From: Anaerolinea sp.
GTDB taxonomy: Bacteria > Chloroflexota > Anaerolineae > JAAEKA01
Assembly: GCA_014879765.1 (NCBI GenBank)
Contig: JACSRL010000305.1
Span: forward strand, 1-19,359
Reading direction: 5' to 3'
Length of the DNA stretch: 19,359 bases
This document shows positions 11,001 through 19,359 of this stretch, piece by piece. Within the stretch, counting starts at the first letter, position 1; every line of letters starts with the position of its first letter. The translations under genes were made by a program, and so were the position numbers. The notes under the pieces are model-generated. The model saw nothing but the letters and a program-made list of their open reading frames with translations, was not told the origin of the DNA and searched no databases.

Positions 11001-12659
11001 CTACGCGCGGCGCAGGCGGCGCAGGGTTTTCATCACGTCGTTCTCGCCGCGGCCGAAGGTGTCGTACAGGCGACGATATTCGGCGTAGAGCACGTCGTAG
11101 GCCGGCCGGTGCGCGGCGATGGGGCGGTAGCGCTGGGCGGGCGGCGGGGCCATGGAGCCGGCCGCCTCGGCCAGCGTGGCATAGCCGCCGCCAGCCGGGC
11201 CGGCCGCGGTCGCGCCCAACATGGCCGCGCCCAAAGCTGAGGGCTGGGGCGAGCCGGCCACGGCCAGCTCGCGGCCGGTGACATCGGCGTAGATCTGCAT
11301 CAGGAAGGGATTCTTGGCCAGGCCGCCGCCGGCCACGATGCTCTCCACGGCCACCCCCTGCCCGGTGAAGGCCTCGATGATCAGTCGCGTGCCAAAGGCT
11401 GTAGCCTCGATCAGCGCGCGGTAGATCTCCTCCGGCCTGGTGGCCAGGGTCGCGCCGATCAGCAGGCCGCTGAGCTCGGCGTCCACCAGCACGGAGCGGT
11501 TGCCGTTCCACCAGTCCAGCGCCAGCAGGCCGCTCTGGCCAGGGCGCTGCCGCGCGGCCCGCTCGGCCAGAACATCGTGCAGCGACACGCCGCGCTGCTC
11601 GGCCTCCTGATGATAGGCCGGCGGCGTGCTCTGTTCCACGAACCAGGCGAAGATGTCGCCCGCGCCGGCCTGGCCCGCCTCGTAGCCGAAGAGTCCCGGC
11701 ACGATGCCATCCTCCACCACACCGGCGATCCCCTCCACCAGCACCTCTTGCGGGCTCATCAACATGTGACAGGTGGAGGTGCCCATGATCATGAACATGA
11801 CGCCGGGGCCGGTGACGCCGCCGCCGGGCGCGGCCGCGTGCGCGTCGATGATGCCGGCCGCCACCGGCGTGCCCGCGGCCAGCCCCAGGCGCGCGGCCCA
11901 GGCCGCGCTGAGCCCGCCCACCCGCGCGCCGGGCGCAACCACCGGCCCGGCCACCTTGCTTGCATACAGGCCGGCCAGATCGGGATGCAGCGCGGCCAGG
12001 AAATCGGCCGGCAGGTAGCCGGCGCTCTTGTGCCACGTGCCCTTGTAGCCGGCCGCGCAGGCGTTGCGGGCCAGCACACCGGTCAACTGCCAGACCACCC
12101 AGTCCGCGGCCTCGACGATGCAGTCGGCGGCCGCGTAGAGCTCGGGGTCCTCCTCCAGCAGTTGCAGCGCCTTGGGGATGAGCCACTCCGAGGAGATCTT
12201 GCCGCCGTAGCGCCGCGGCCAGGCGTCGCCGCGCGCCGCGGCCAGCGCGTTGACGCGGTCAGCCTGGGGCTGGGCCGCGTGGTGTTTCCACAGCTTGGCC
12301 CAGGCGTGGGGGCGCGCGCGGTAGGCAGCCTGCGTGTGGAACGGCGCGCCGTCCGCGCTGGTGGGTAAAACGGTGCAGGCGGTGAAGTCCAGGCCGATGC
12401 CGATGACCTCCGCGGCCGCCACGCCGCTCTGGCGCAGCGCCGCCTGCGTGGTGCGTTCCATGACGGCCAGCCAGTCGGAGGGATTTTGCAGCGCCCAATC
12501 GGGGGGCAGGGGCGCGGCGCTGCCCGGCAGATGCTCGTCGATCACGCCGTCGGGATAGGCCTCCACGGCCGTGGCCGCGATCTCGCCGGTGGCCACATCC
12601 ACCAGCAGCGCGCGGGCCGACTCGGTGCCGAAATCCAGCCCCAGGGTGTATTTGGACAT
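11001..12659 (-). CDS. araB: L-ribulokinase
   Basis: FGGY-family kinase of 552 residues that phosphorylates L-ribulose; characterised homologues also accept D-ribulose. Diagnostic features are the N-terminal YTLGLDFGTESARALLVD, the ribulokinase-specific GLDFTACTVLP and PHAWAKLWKHHAAQPQADR runs, EAADWVVWQLTG, the DWWNGNRS motif, and the C-terminal AGGGLAKNPFLMQIYADVTG. The length fits the family. The ATG at 12659 is chosen because AAAGGAG lies 6 nt upstream and the protein then begins just before the ATPase motif; a further 194 codons of open frame run back through araM in another frame and are not real. It follows araM by 26 bp, so the two form an operon. AraA and AraD are not in the window, so it could serve D-ribulose made by FucI. 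Confidence 0.93.
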   Translation of the reverse strand: MSKYTLGLDFGTESARALLVDVATGEIAATAVEAYPDGVIDEHLPGSAAPLPPDWALQNPSDWLAVMERTTQAALRQSGVAAAEVIGIGLDFTACTVLPTSADGAPFHTQAAYRARPHAWAKLWKHHAAQPQADRVNALAAARGDAWPRRYGGKISSEWLIPKALQLLEEDPELYAAADCIVEAADWVVWQLTGVLARNACAAGYKGTWHKSAGYLPADFLAALHPDLAGLYASKVAGPVVAPGARVGGLSAAWAARLGLAAGTPVAAGIIDAHAAAPGGGVTGPGVMFMIMGTSTCHMLMSPQEVLVEGIAGVVEDGIVPGLFGYEAGQAGAGDIFAWFVEQSTPPAYHQEAEQRGVSLHDVLAERAARQRPGQSGLLALDWWNGNRSVLVDAELSGLLIGATLATRPEEIYRALIEATAFGTRLIIEAFTGQGVAVESIVAGGGLAKNPFLMQIYADVTGRELAVAGSPQPSALGAAMLGATAAGPAGGGYATLAEAAGSMAPPPAQRYRPIAAHRPAYDVLYAEYRRLYDTFGRGENDVMKTLRRLRRA

Positions 12660-12685
12660 GAGAAGCTCCTTTGCTGTGCGCCGTG

Positions 12686-13930
12686 TCAGGCCAGCAGCCC
12701 CAACACGCGGCTGAGTTTCATGGCGGTGAAGCGGTTGCGCACGTAGTGACCGTAGCCCTCGGCCAGCGCCATCTCCTCGGCGCCCAGGCCCAGGGCGGCC
12801 GGGTCGGCCGTGCCGCCGGCGCGCTGCAAGAGATCGGCCAGCACGGCCGGCGCGGGCACTTGGGCCGCCACGGCCTGCACCTCGGCCCAGCGGTCGAGGA
12901 TGCGCGCCTTGAGCCGGTCGTACTCCCCCTCGCTCCAGTTCAGGAAGGGCGCCTGCTCGGCCACCACGCTGTCGGTCAGGTCGCCGTAGGCCAAGCGGAT
13001 GCGCTGGATCTCCTGCGCCCGGTCGGGGCGGGTAGACGCGGCCAGCCGCTGCGCGGCCTCGGCGTGGCTCATCTCGCGCATCTGCTGGTAGTAGCGGGCG
13101 ACGATCACCGTGGCCATGCCGGTCTTGGCGCCGTGCAGCACCGGCTTGCGCCCCTCCCGCACCAGCTTCATCTCCAGATAGTGCGAGATGTAGTGTTCCG
13201 ACTGGCCGGCCGGCTGCGAGCCGCCGAAGGCCAACATGCACAGCCCGGCCTCGATCAGGGCGTCGATCAGGCTGTGGATGCCCTCAGGCTGGGCCGCGCC
13301 CACCGCATCGACCTGCGTCATGCAGCGATCGCGTGCGGCCTCCATGCGCCGGGCCACCGCGTCGTCGTAGGGGCCATCCCACAGCAGGGTGGCCAGCTTC
13401 CAGTCGGCCACCGCGGTATATTTGGCCACCACATCGCCGAAGCCGGCCGCGATCATCGGCCGCGGCGCGGCGCAGAGGGTGTCCAGGTCGGCAAAGACGG
13501 CCATGGGGGCCTGGCTGTAGATGCTCTGCTTCAGCCCGCGCAGGATCAGCGACGAGCCGGTGGAGGTGTAGGCGTCCACCGAGGGCGCGGTGGGCAGGCA
13601 GATGAAGTCGTTGCCGGTGCAATAGCTGGCGAAGCGGGTCAGGTCGGTGATGACGCCGGAGCCGGCGGCCAGATAGGGTCGCTGCTCACGGCCTGCGGCC
13701 AGCAGCAGCTCGACGATGGTCTGCTCGTCGGGGGTGACTTCGTCGCCGGCCAACAGCAGCGGCCTGGCGTCGATCCCGGCCGCGGCCAGGGCCTGGCTGG
13801 CCCGCTGCCCCAGGGCGCGCCAGGTGTTGGCATCGGCCACCAGGTTGAGGGCCGTGAGCTGCCGGCTGTGCAGGAATTCGATCAGCGCAGGGAGCGCGTC
13901 GGGGGCGATGACCACAGGGAGTTCGGACAT
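12686..13930 (-). CDS. araM: sn-Glycerol-1-phosphate dehydrogenase, AraM/EgsA family
   Basis: Reduces dihydroxyacetone phosphate to sn-glycerol-1-phosphate with NAD(P)H in characterised homologues such as B. subtilis AraM/EgsA. The 414-residue product has the nucleotide-site GSG and ITD (90-96), the family block PTAPSVDAYTSTGSSLI (113-129), GFGDVVAKYTAVADWKL (163-179), and probable metal ligands in SEHYISH (244-250) and LHGAKTG (265-271). The C-terminal 150 residues are helical and more variable. The ATG at 13930 is preceded by AGAAAGG at about 8 nt; an open extension of 31 codons to 14023 would overlap the promoter and was not used. It is the promoter-proximal gene with araB, echoing the Bacillus arabinose operon where araM is also found. 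Its cellular purpose in such operons is unsettled. Confidence 0.9.
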   Translation of the reverse strand: MSELPVVIAPDALPALIEFLHSRQLTALNLVADANTWRALGQRASQALAAAGIDARPLLLAGDEVTPDEQTIVELLLAAGREQRPYLAAGSGVITDLTRFASYCTGNDFICLPTAPSVDAYTSTGSSLILRGLKQSIYSQAPMAVFADLDTLCAAPRPMIAAGFGDVVAKYTAVADWKLATLLWDGPYDDAVARRMEAARDRCMTQVDAVGAAQPEGIHSLIDALIEAGLCMLAFGGSQPAGQSEHYISHYLEMKLVREGRKPVLHGAKTGMATVIVARYYQQMREMSHAEAAQRLAASTRPDRAQEIQRIRLAYGDLTDSVVAEQAPFLNWSEGEYDRLKARILDRWAEVQAVAAQVPAPAVLADLLQRAGGTADPAALGLGAEEMALAEGYGHYVRNRFTAMKLSRVLGLLA

Positions 13931-14019
13931 GAGCGGGCCTTTCTGGGCGCAAGAGGGGTGGCGCAGGGGCGGCCGGCGGCAGACGAATCGACAAGGCCTT
14001 CGTCTGGCGGCCTCATGAA

Positions 14020-14047
14020 CCATGTGCAGGAATCATAGACCACATGG
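14020..14047. promoter_or_regulatory. Inverted repeat around the araM -10 element
   Basis: CCATGTG (14020-14026) and CACATGG (14041-14047) are exact inverted copies whose 14-base spacer holds the -10 box. A bound dimer would cover the promoter, so this is a candidate operator. I do not recognise the regulator family from these half-sites. Confidence 0.45.
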
Positions 14048-14059
14048 GGGATTTGTCAA
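14032..14059 (-). promoter_or_regulatory. Sigma70-type promoter of araM-araB
   Basis: Minus-strand TTGACA (14059-14054), a 16-bp spacer, then TATGAT (14037-14032). The transcript would start near 14025, giving a leader of about 95 nt. The leader contains a 7-bp stem between 13981-13987 and 13999-14005 (AGACGAA and TTCGTCT). Confidence 0.72.
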
Positions 14060-14130
14060 GCGGCGCGCGGGCAGACGGGCAAAGGACTGATGACCGTGCT
14101 GGCCCACTGCATCACGAGACCAGCGCTGCG

Positions 14131-14229
14131 GTCGTTCAGAAACCGGGTCTTTCTCGTGCGGGCATGGTTTTCGTCTGCGCAACGGCCTTCCACGGCGCCA
14201 TGACCTTGGTCTGCGAGACAAAAACCCGG
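14131..14229. repeat. Structured intergenic segment between divergent promoters
   Basis: CCGGGTCTTTCTCG (14143-14156) faces CGAGACAAAAACCCGG (14214-14229) as imperfect inverted arms, and CATGG (14163-14167) faces CCATG (14198-14202) inside them. Its left end matches the motif at 10930-10956 in reverse orientation. No open frame of interest is present. Positions 14060-14130 contain only the small palindrome GACC...GGTC around an AGCGCT core. Confidence 0.6.
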
Positions 14230-14230
14230 C

Positions 14231-14314
14231 TAACTGCTCAGCCGGCGGGTCGAACATGTGGATTGAGTAGGCCGCCGTACCGAAATCACATGTTCGCACC
14301 CGCCGGCTGAGCAG
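14231..14314. repeat. Hairpin-forming dispersed repeat, copy 1
   Basis: Arms CTGCTCAGCCGGCGGGT (14234-14250) and its exact complement (14298-14314) continue inward as CGAACATGTG (14251-14260) against CACATGTTCG (14287-14296), separated by a single extra base on one side. The 26-base loop contains GATTGAGTAGGCCGCCGTA. A second copy in the same orientation begins at 19292. This copy ends 16 bp before the deoR -35 box. It lies between divergent promoters, so it is not acting as a terminator of an upstream gene here. Confidence 0.92.
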
Positions 14315-14330
14315 GTACGCAATTTCCCTC

Positions 14331-14359
14331 TTGACAAACCTTTCGTTTGGTTGTATAAT
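14331..14359 (+). promoter_or_regulatory. Consensus sigma70 promoter of the deoR unit
   Basis: Perfect TTGACA (14331-14336) and perfect TATAAT (14354-14359) with a 17-bp spacer. Transcription would begin near 14366, about 26 nt before the ATG. Such a strong promoter usually needs tight repression, consistent with the overlapping inverted repeat. Confidence 0.9.
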
Positions 14360-14374
14360 GAAAATAAACGAAAG
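14340..14374 (+). promoter_or_regulatory. Candidate DeoR operator
   Basis: CTTTCGTTT (14340-14348) and AAACGAAAG (14366-14374) are exact inverted copies flanking the -10 box. TTTCGTTT-type half-sites are known for several DeoR-family sugar regulators. The DeoR protein encoded immediately downstream is the natural ligand, giving autoregulation. Confidence 0.7.
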
Positions 14375-14391
14375 TATCTGAAAGCACCATC

Positions 14392-15165
14392 ATGCCTAAA
14401 GAAGCCTCCACTCAGGAGCGACGACACGAAATCTTCGACAGCGTTCAGCGCAGCGGCCGCGTTTCCGTGGCCGAGCTGAGCCAGACCTTTGGCGTGTCGG
14501 AGGTGACCATCCGCAGCGACTTGCAGATGCTGGCCGACCAGGGGCTGGTGGTGCGCACCCACGGCGGCGCGATCCCCGCTGGCCGCCTCTCGCCGGAGCT
14601 TTCGCTGGCCCTGCGCCGCCAGCAACAGCCCCAGGCCAAGGATCACATCGGCGCGGCCGCGGCCGCGCTGGTCGGCGACGGCGACGCGATCTGGCTGGAC
14701 ACCAGCAGCACCGCGCTGGCCATCGCCCGCCACCTGAGCCATCACCGCCACGTCACAGTGATCACCAACAGCCTGGCCATCGCCAATGAACTGGCAGATT
14801 TTCCCAACCTGCAGGTGGTCATGCCGGGCGGCCGGCTCCGTCGCGAGACCGCCTCACTGGTCGGCGCCGACGGCCTGGACTACATCCGCCAGTTGAACAT
14901 CCAAAAGGGCTTCTTCGGCGCCCACGGCGTCACATCGGACGAGGGCCTGACCGACGTCAGCGTCGAGGAGGCTGAGGTCAAGCGGGTGCTGGTGGGCCTC
15001 TGCCGCCAGGTGGTGGCGGTGCTGGATGCCACCAAGTGGGGCCGCGTGGGCGTGGCCTCCTTCGCCGCGCTGGATCAGATCGACATCATCATCACCGACC
15101 AGGACGCGCCGCCCGATCTGGTGGCCCAAATACAGGCCGCCGGCGTGGCCGTGCATCTGGTCTGA
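14392..15165 (+). CDS. DeoR-family transcriptional regulator
   Basis: Sugar-phosphate-responsive DNA-binding regulator of 257 residues, the normal length. The N-terminal winged helix-turn-helix is the classic family signature: RRHEIFDSVQRSGRVSVAEL, then FGVSEVTIRSDLQMLADQGLVVRTHGGAI (about 34-62). The C-terminal half is the isomerase-like effector domain, with DTSSTALAIARHL, VITNSLAIANELAD, GGRLRRETASLVG and the terminal DQIDIIITDQDAP. Effectors in this family are usually phosphorylated sugars. The ATG at 14392 is 26 nt after the predicted transcript start and has only a weak GAAAG ribosome site. It is the first gene of a unit with a 2-oxoacid dehydrogenase E2 and E1, an unusual pairing for DeoR. 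Likely autoregulated through 14340-14374. Confidence 0.95.
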   Translation: MPKEASTQERRHEIFDSVQRSGRVSVAELSQTFGVSEVTIRSDLQMLADQGLVVRTHGGAIPAGRLSPELSLALRRQQQPQAKDHIGAAAAALVGDGDAIWLDTSSTALAIARHLSHHRHVTVITNSLAIANELADFPNLQVVMPGGRLRRETASLVGADGLDYIRQLNIQKGFFGAHGVTSDEGLTDVSVEEAEVKRVLVGLCRQVVAVLDATKWGRVGVASFAALDQIDIIITDQDAPPDLVAQIQAAGVAVHLV

Positions 15166-15177
15166 CCCTTTGTTCCT

Positions 15178-15248
15178 GACCGATCCCGCCTCCCCGCTCG
15201 GGCCGGTCTTTGCACAGCACCCCGGACGGGGCCGACCGAGCCCGTCCG
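15178..15248 (+). promoter_or_regulatory. Two stem-loops in the deoR-E2 gap
   Basis: The first (15178-15208) pairs GACCG with CGGTC outside and CCCG with CGGG inside, followed by a short TTT. The second (15223-15248) pairs CGGACGGG with CCCGTCCG around a 10-base loop. They may attenuate read-through from deoR into E2 or protect mRNA ends. The T-run is too short for a confident intrinsic terminator. Confidence 0.45.
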
Positions 15249-15277
15249 TCAGACTTTCACACGAGGTATCTCTTCCT

Positions 15278-16693
15278 ATGGCTGTTCCCGCGATCATTCC
15301 CAAACTAGGCAACACTGTCGAAAGCTGCATCATCGTCGAATGGAAGAAGGCCGTCGGCGAAGCTGTCGCCGAGGGCGAGACGCTGCTGGATGTCGAGACC
15401 GACAAGGCGGTGATGGAGGTGGTCAGTCCGGCCAGCGGCGTGGTTCTGGCCCAATTCTATGGCGCTGGCGACCTGGCGCCGGTGCTGGAAGCCATCGCGG
15501 TCATCGGCGCCCCGGGCGAGGACTGGCGCGCGCTGGCGCCGGGCCAAGATGACACGGTGACAGGGGGAGAGGGTGGCCCGGTGGCCGAGATGCCAGAGGC
15601 GGTTGCGGTTGCCGCCGAAGCGCCGGCCAGCCAACCTGCCACGGGCGCGCCGGTCTCGCCGCGGGCCAGGGGCCTGGCGCGGCGCGAGGGGCTGGACGCG
15701 ACCGGCCTGGCCGGCAGCGGGCCGGGTGGACGCATCATCGAGCGCGATGTGCAGGCCGCGCTGGCCAGCCGGCCCAAGCTCAGCCCGGTGGCGCAGGCCA
15801 AGCTGGCTGAGGGCGGCTTCACCGCGCCGGAGCGCGGCAGCGGGCCAGGCGGCCGGGTGATGACGCGCGATCTGCGGCCGGTGGCGGAGCCAAAGCCGGC
15901 CGGCAAGGTCGAGCCAGCCCCGACGCCGCTGGTGGCGGCCGCGGCCGACGTGGAAGCGATCAAGGTGACGGGCGTGCGCAAGGTGATTGCCGAGCGGATG
16001 CTGGCCTCGTTGCAGACCACGGCGCAGTTGACGCTGCACGCCTCGGCCGACGCGCGCGGCCTGCAGGCGCTGCGGGCGCGTTTCAAGGCCAGCGACCCGG
16101 CCTTCGGCCTGCACGGGATCACCATCAACGATCTGATCCTGTTGGCCGTGGCGCGCACCCTGCCCAGCCACCGCGATCTGAACGCGCAGTTCCAGGGCGA
16201 CACGCTGAGCCGTTTTGTCCATGTGCAGCTTGGCATGGCTGTGGACACGCCGGCCGGGCTGATGGTGCCGGTGATCCGCGATGCCGACCAGCTCAGCCTG
16301 CGCCAGATGTCTCAGGAGGCCAAGCGGCTGGCCGCGGCCTGCCAGGCCCGCCGCGTCACCCCCGACGAGCTGCGCGGCGGCACCTTCACCGTCACAAATT
16401 TGGGCGGCCTGGGCGTGGAGAGTTTCACCCCGGTGCTGAACCCGCCGGAGGTGGCGATCTTGGGGGTGGGGAGCATCAATCTGAAGGCGGTGCAGCAAGG
16501 GGATGCTTCGGCGGCGCTCAGCATGACAGGGCAGAGAGGCGCCGCGTTCGACGAGACGTCGGTGGCCTTCGTGCCCCACATCGGCCTTTCGCTGACCATC
16601 AACCACCAGGTGGTCGACGGCGCACCGGGCGCCCGCTTCCTGCAGGCGCTGGCCCGCAACCTGGCGGATATCGACCTGCTGCTGGCCGGGTAG
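15278..16693 (+). CDS. 2-oxoacid dehydrogenase E2 (dihydrolipoamide acyltransferase)
   Basis: Core subunit that takes an acyl group from E1 on a lipoyl arm and passes it to CoA; 471 residues. The lipoyl domain (1-78) carries the modified Lys 43 in ETDKAV. After an Ala/Pro linker there are two peripheral-subunit-binding-like segments, SPRARGLARREGLD...GRIIERDV (127-158) and SPVAQAKLAEGG...GRVMTRDL (169-199); one is usual. The catalytic domain (about 225-471) includes AERMLASLQTTAQLTLHASAD, TFTVTNLGGLGVESFTPVLNPPEVAILGVG and the active-site NHQVVDGA with H443 and D447. Before the active site is an extra polar segment of about 20 residues partly encoded by repeat-like DNA (16499-16530). The ATG at 15278 has GAGG about 10 nt upstream. 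It lies between deoR and a fused E1; no E3 is present. Acyl specificity cannot be read. Confidence 0.93.
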   Translation: MAVPAIIPKLGNTVESCIIVEWKKAVGEAVAEGETLLDVETDKAVMEVVSPASGVVLAQFYGAGDLAPVLEAIAVIGAPGEDWRALAPGQDDTVTGGEGGPVAEMPEAVAVAAEAPASQPATGAPVSPRARGLARREGLDATGLAGSGPGGRIIERDVQAALASRPKLSPVAQAKLAEGGFTAPERGSGPGGRVMTRDLRPVAEPKPAGKVEPAPTPLVAAAADVEAIKVTGVRKVIAERMLASLQTTAQLTLHASADARGLQALRARFKASDPAFGLHGITINDLILLAVARTLPSHRDLNAQFQGDTLSRFVHVQLGMAVDTPAGLMVPVIRDADQLSLRQMSQEAKRLAAACQARRVTPDELRGGTFTVTNLGGLGVESFTPVLNPPEVAILGVGSINLKAVQQGDASAALSMTGQRGAAFDETSVAFVPHIGLSLTINHQVVDGAPGARFLQALARNLADIDLLLAG

Positions 16694-16701
16694 GCAACGG
16701 T

Positions 16702-16729
16702 TAACAGTAAACAGTTGACAGTAAACAGT
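16702..16729. repeat. 14-bp direct repeat, two units
   Basis: TAACAGTAAACAGT (16702-16715) and TGACAGTAAACAGT (16716-16729) differ at one base. Together with the heptamer array that follows, repeats fill most of the 107-bp gap between the E2 and E1 genes. Confidence 0.85.
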
Positions 16730-16742
16730 CAGCTTTCCCGAC

Positions 16743-16791
16743 TCACGCATCACGTTTCACGCATCACGTTTCACGCATCACGTTTCACGAG
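16743..16791. repeat. 7-unit heptamer array directly before the E1 gene
   Basis: Seven uninterrupted 7-bp units: TCACGCA and TCACGTT alternate three times, then TCACGAG. This is the reverse-complement form of the CGTGANN family at 3015-3168. It ends 9 bp before the E1 ATG. Relative to the downstream gene its orientation is the same as that of the array in front of lacI. Confidence 0.96.
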
Positions 16792-16800
16792 ACACCAACC

Positions 16801-19266
<2,466 letters not shown>

Positions 19267-19291
19267 CCGGTCTGATCCGATGAAGAAAAAG

Positions 19292-19359
19292 TAACTGCTC
19301 AGCCGGCGGGTGCGAACACGTTGATTGAGTAGGCCGCCGTATCGACGCCGAAGGCGAAC
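19292..19359. repeat. Hairpin-forming dispersed repeat, copy 2 (cut by window end)
   Basis: Starts with the same 20 bases as copy 1 (TAACTGCTCAGCCGGCGGGT) and continues through GATTGAGTAGGCCGCCGTA with a few changes, then diverges. The right arm would fall beyond the window. It begins 25 bp after the E1 stop codon and has the same orientation as copy 1, 5,061 bp away. The short gap 19267-19291 has no clear terminator. Confidence 0.88.

Overview
The window is GC-rich, Gram-negative-style bacterial DNA with Chloroflexota-like features: a lipoprotein solute-binding protein with an Ala/Pro/Gln linker, sugar CUT2-type ABC genes, AraM-type glycerol-1-phosphate dehydrogenase, and many short dispersed intergenic repeats. 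I infer Anaerolineae/Caldilineae from this general character; no rRNA or other marker gene is present to confirm it. No tRNA, rRNA, CRISPR array or transposase was found.

Positions 80-13930 are all on the minus strand and hold two sugar units. Read in the direction of transcription, the first is araM (glycerol-1-phosphate dehydrogenase) then araB (L-ribulokinase), from a promoter near 14032-14059. The second starts at a good sigma70-type promoter (10744-10772) with a LacI-type operator just downstream. It runs: periplasmic sugar-binding lipoprotein, ABC ATPase, permease, FGGY kinase, an AT-richer GIY-YIG-like gene that looks acquired, a DUF4432 mutarotase-like gene, a LacI-family repressor, and L-fucose/D-arabinose isomerase (fucI). 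The most economical reading is uptake of a pentose or 6-deoxyhexose (L-fucose or D-arabinose), ring opening or mutarotation, isomerisation and phosphorylation, under local LacI control. No aldolase (FucA) or AraA/AraD is present, so the pathway must be finished elsewhere.

Positions 14331-19266 are on the plus strand: a DeoR-family regulator behind a consensus promoter (TTGACA, 17 bp, TATAAT) with a flanking inverted repeat, a lipoyl E2 acyltransferase with two peripheral-subunit-binding domains, and an 821-residue fused E1 alpha-beta 2-oxoacid dehydrogenase. No E3 is present. This unit lies between two direct copies of a hairpin-forming dispersed repeat (14231-14314 and 19292 to the window end).

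The second theme is repeat activity. A heptamer family (CGTGANN) forms a 22-unit array before lacI, a 7-unit array directly before the E1 gene, and a short inverted cluster that encodes the C-terminus and stop codon of the DUF4432 gene. A 27-bp in-frame tandem repeat expands the FGGY kinase. Other intergenic spaces carry nested inverted repeats and shared palindromic motifs.
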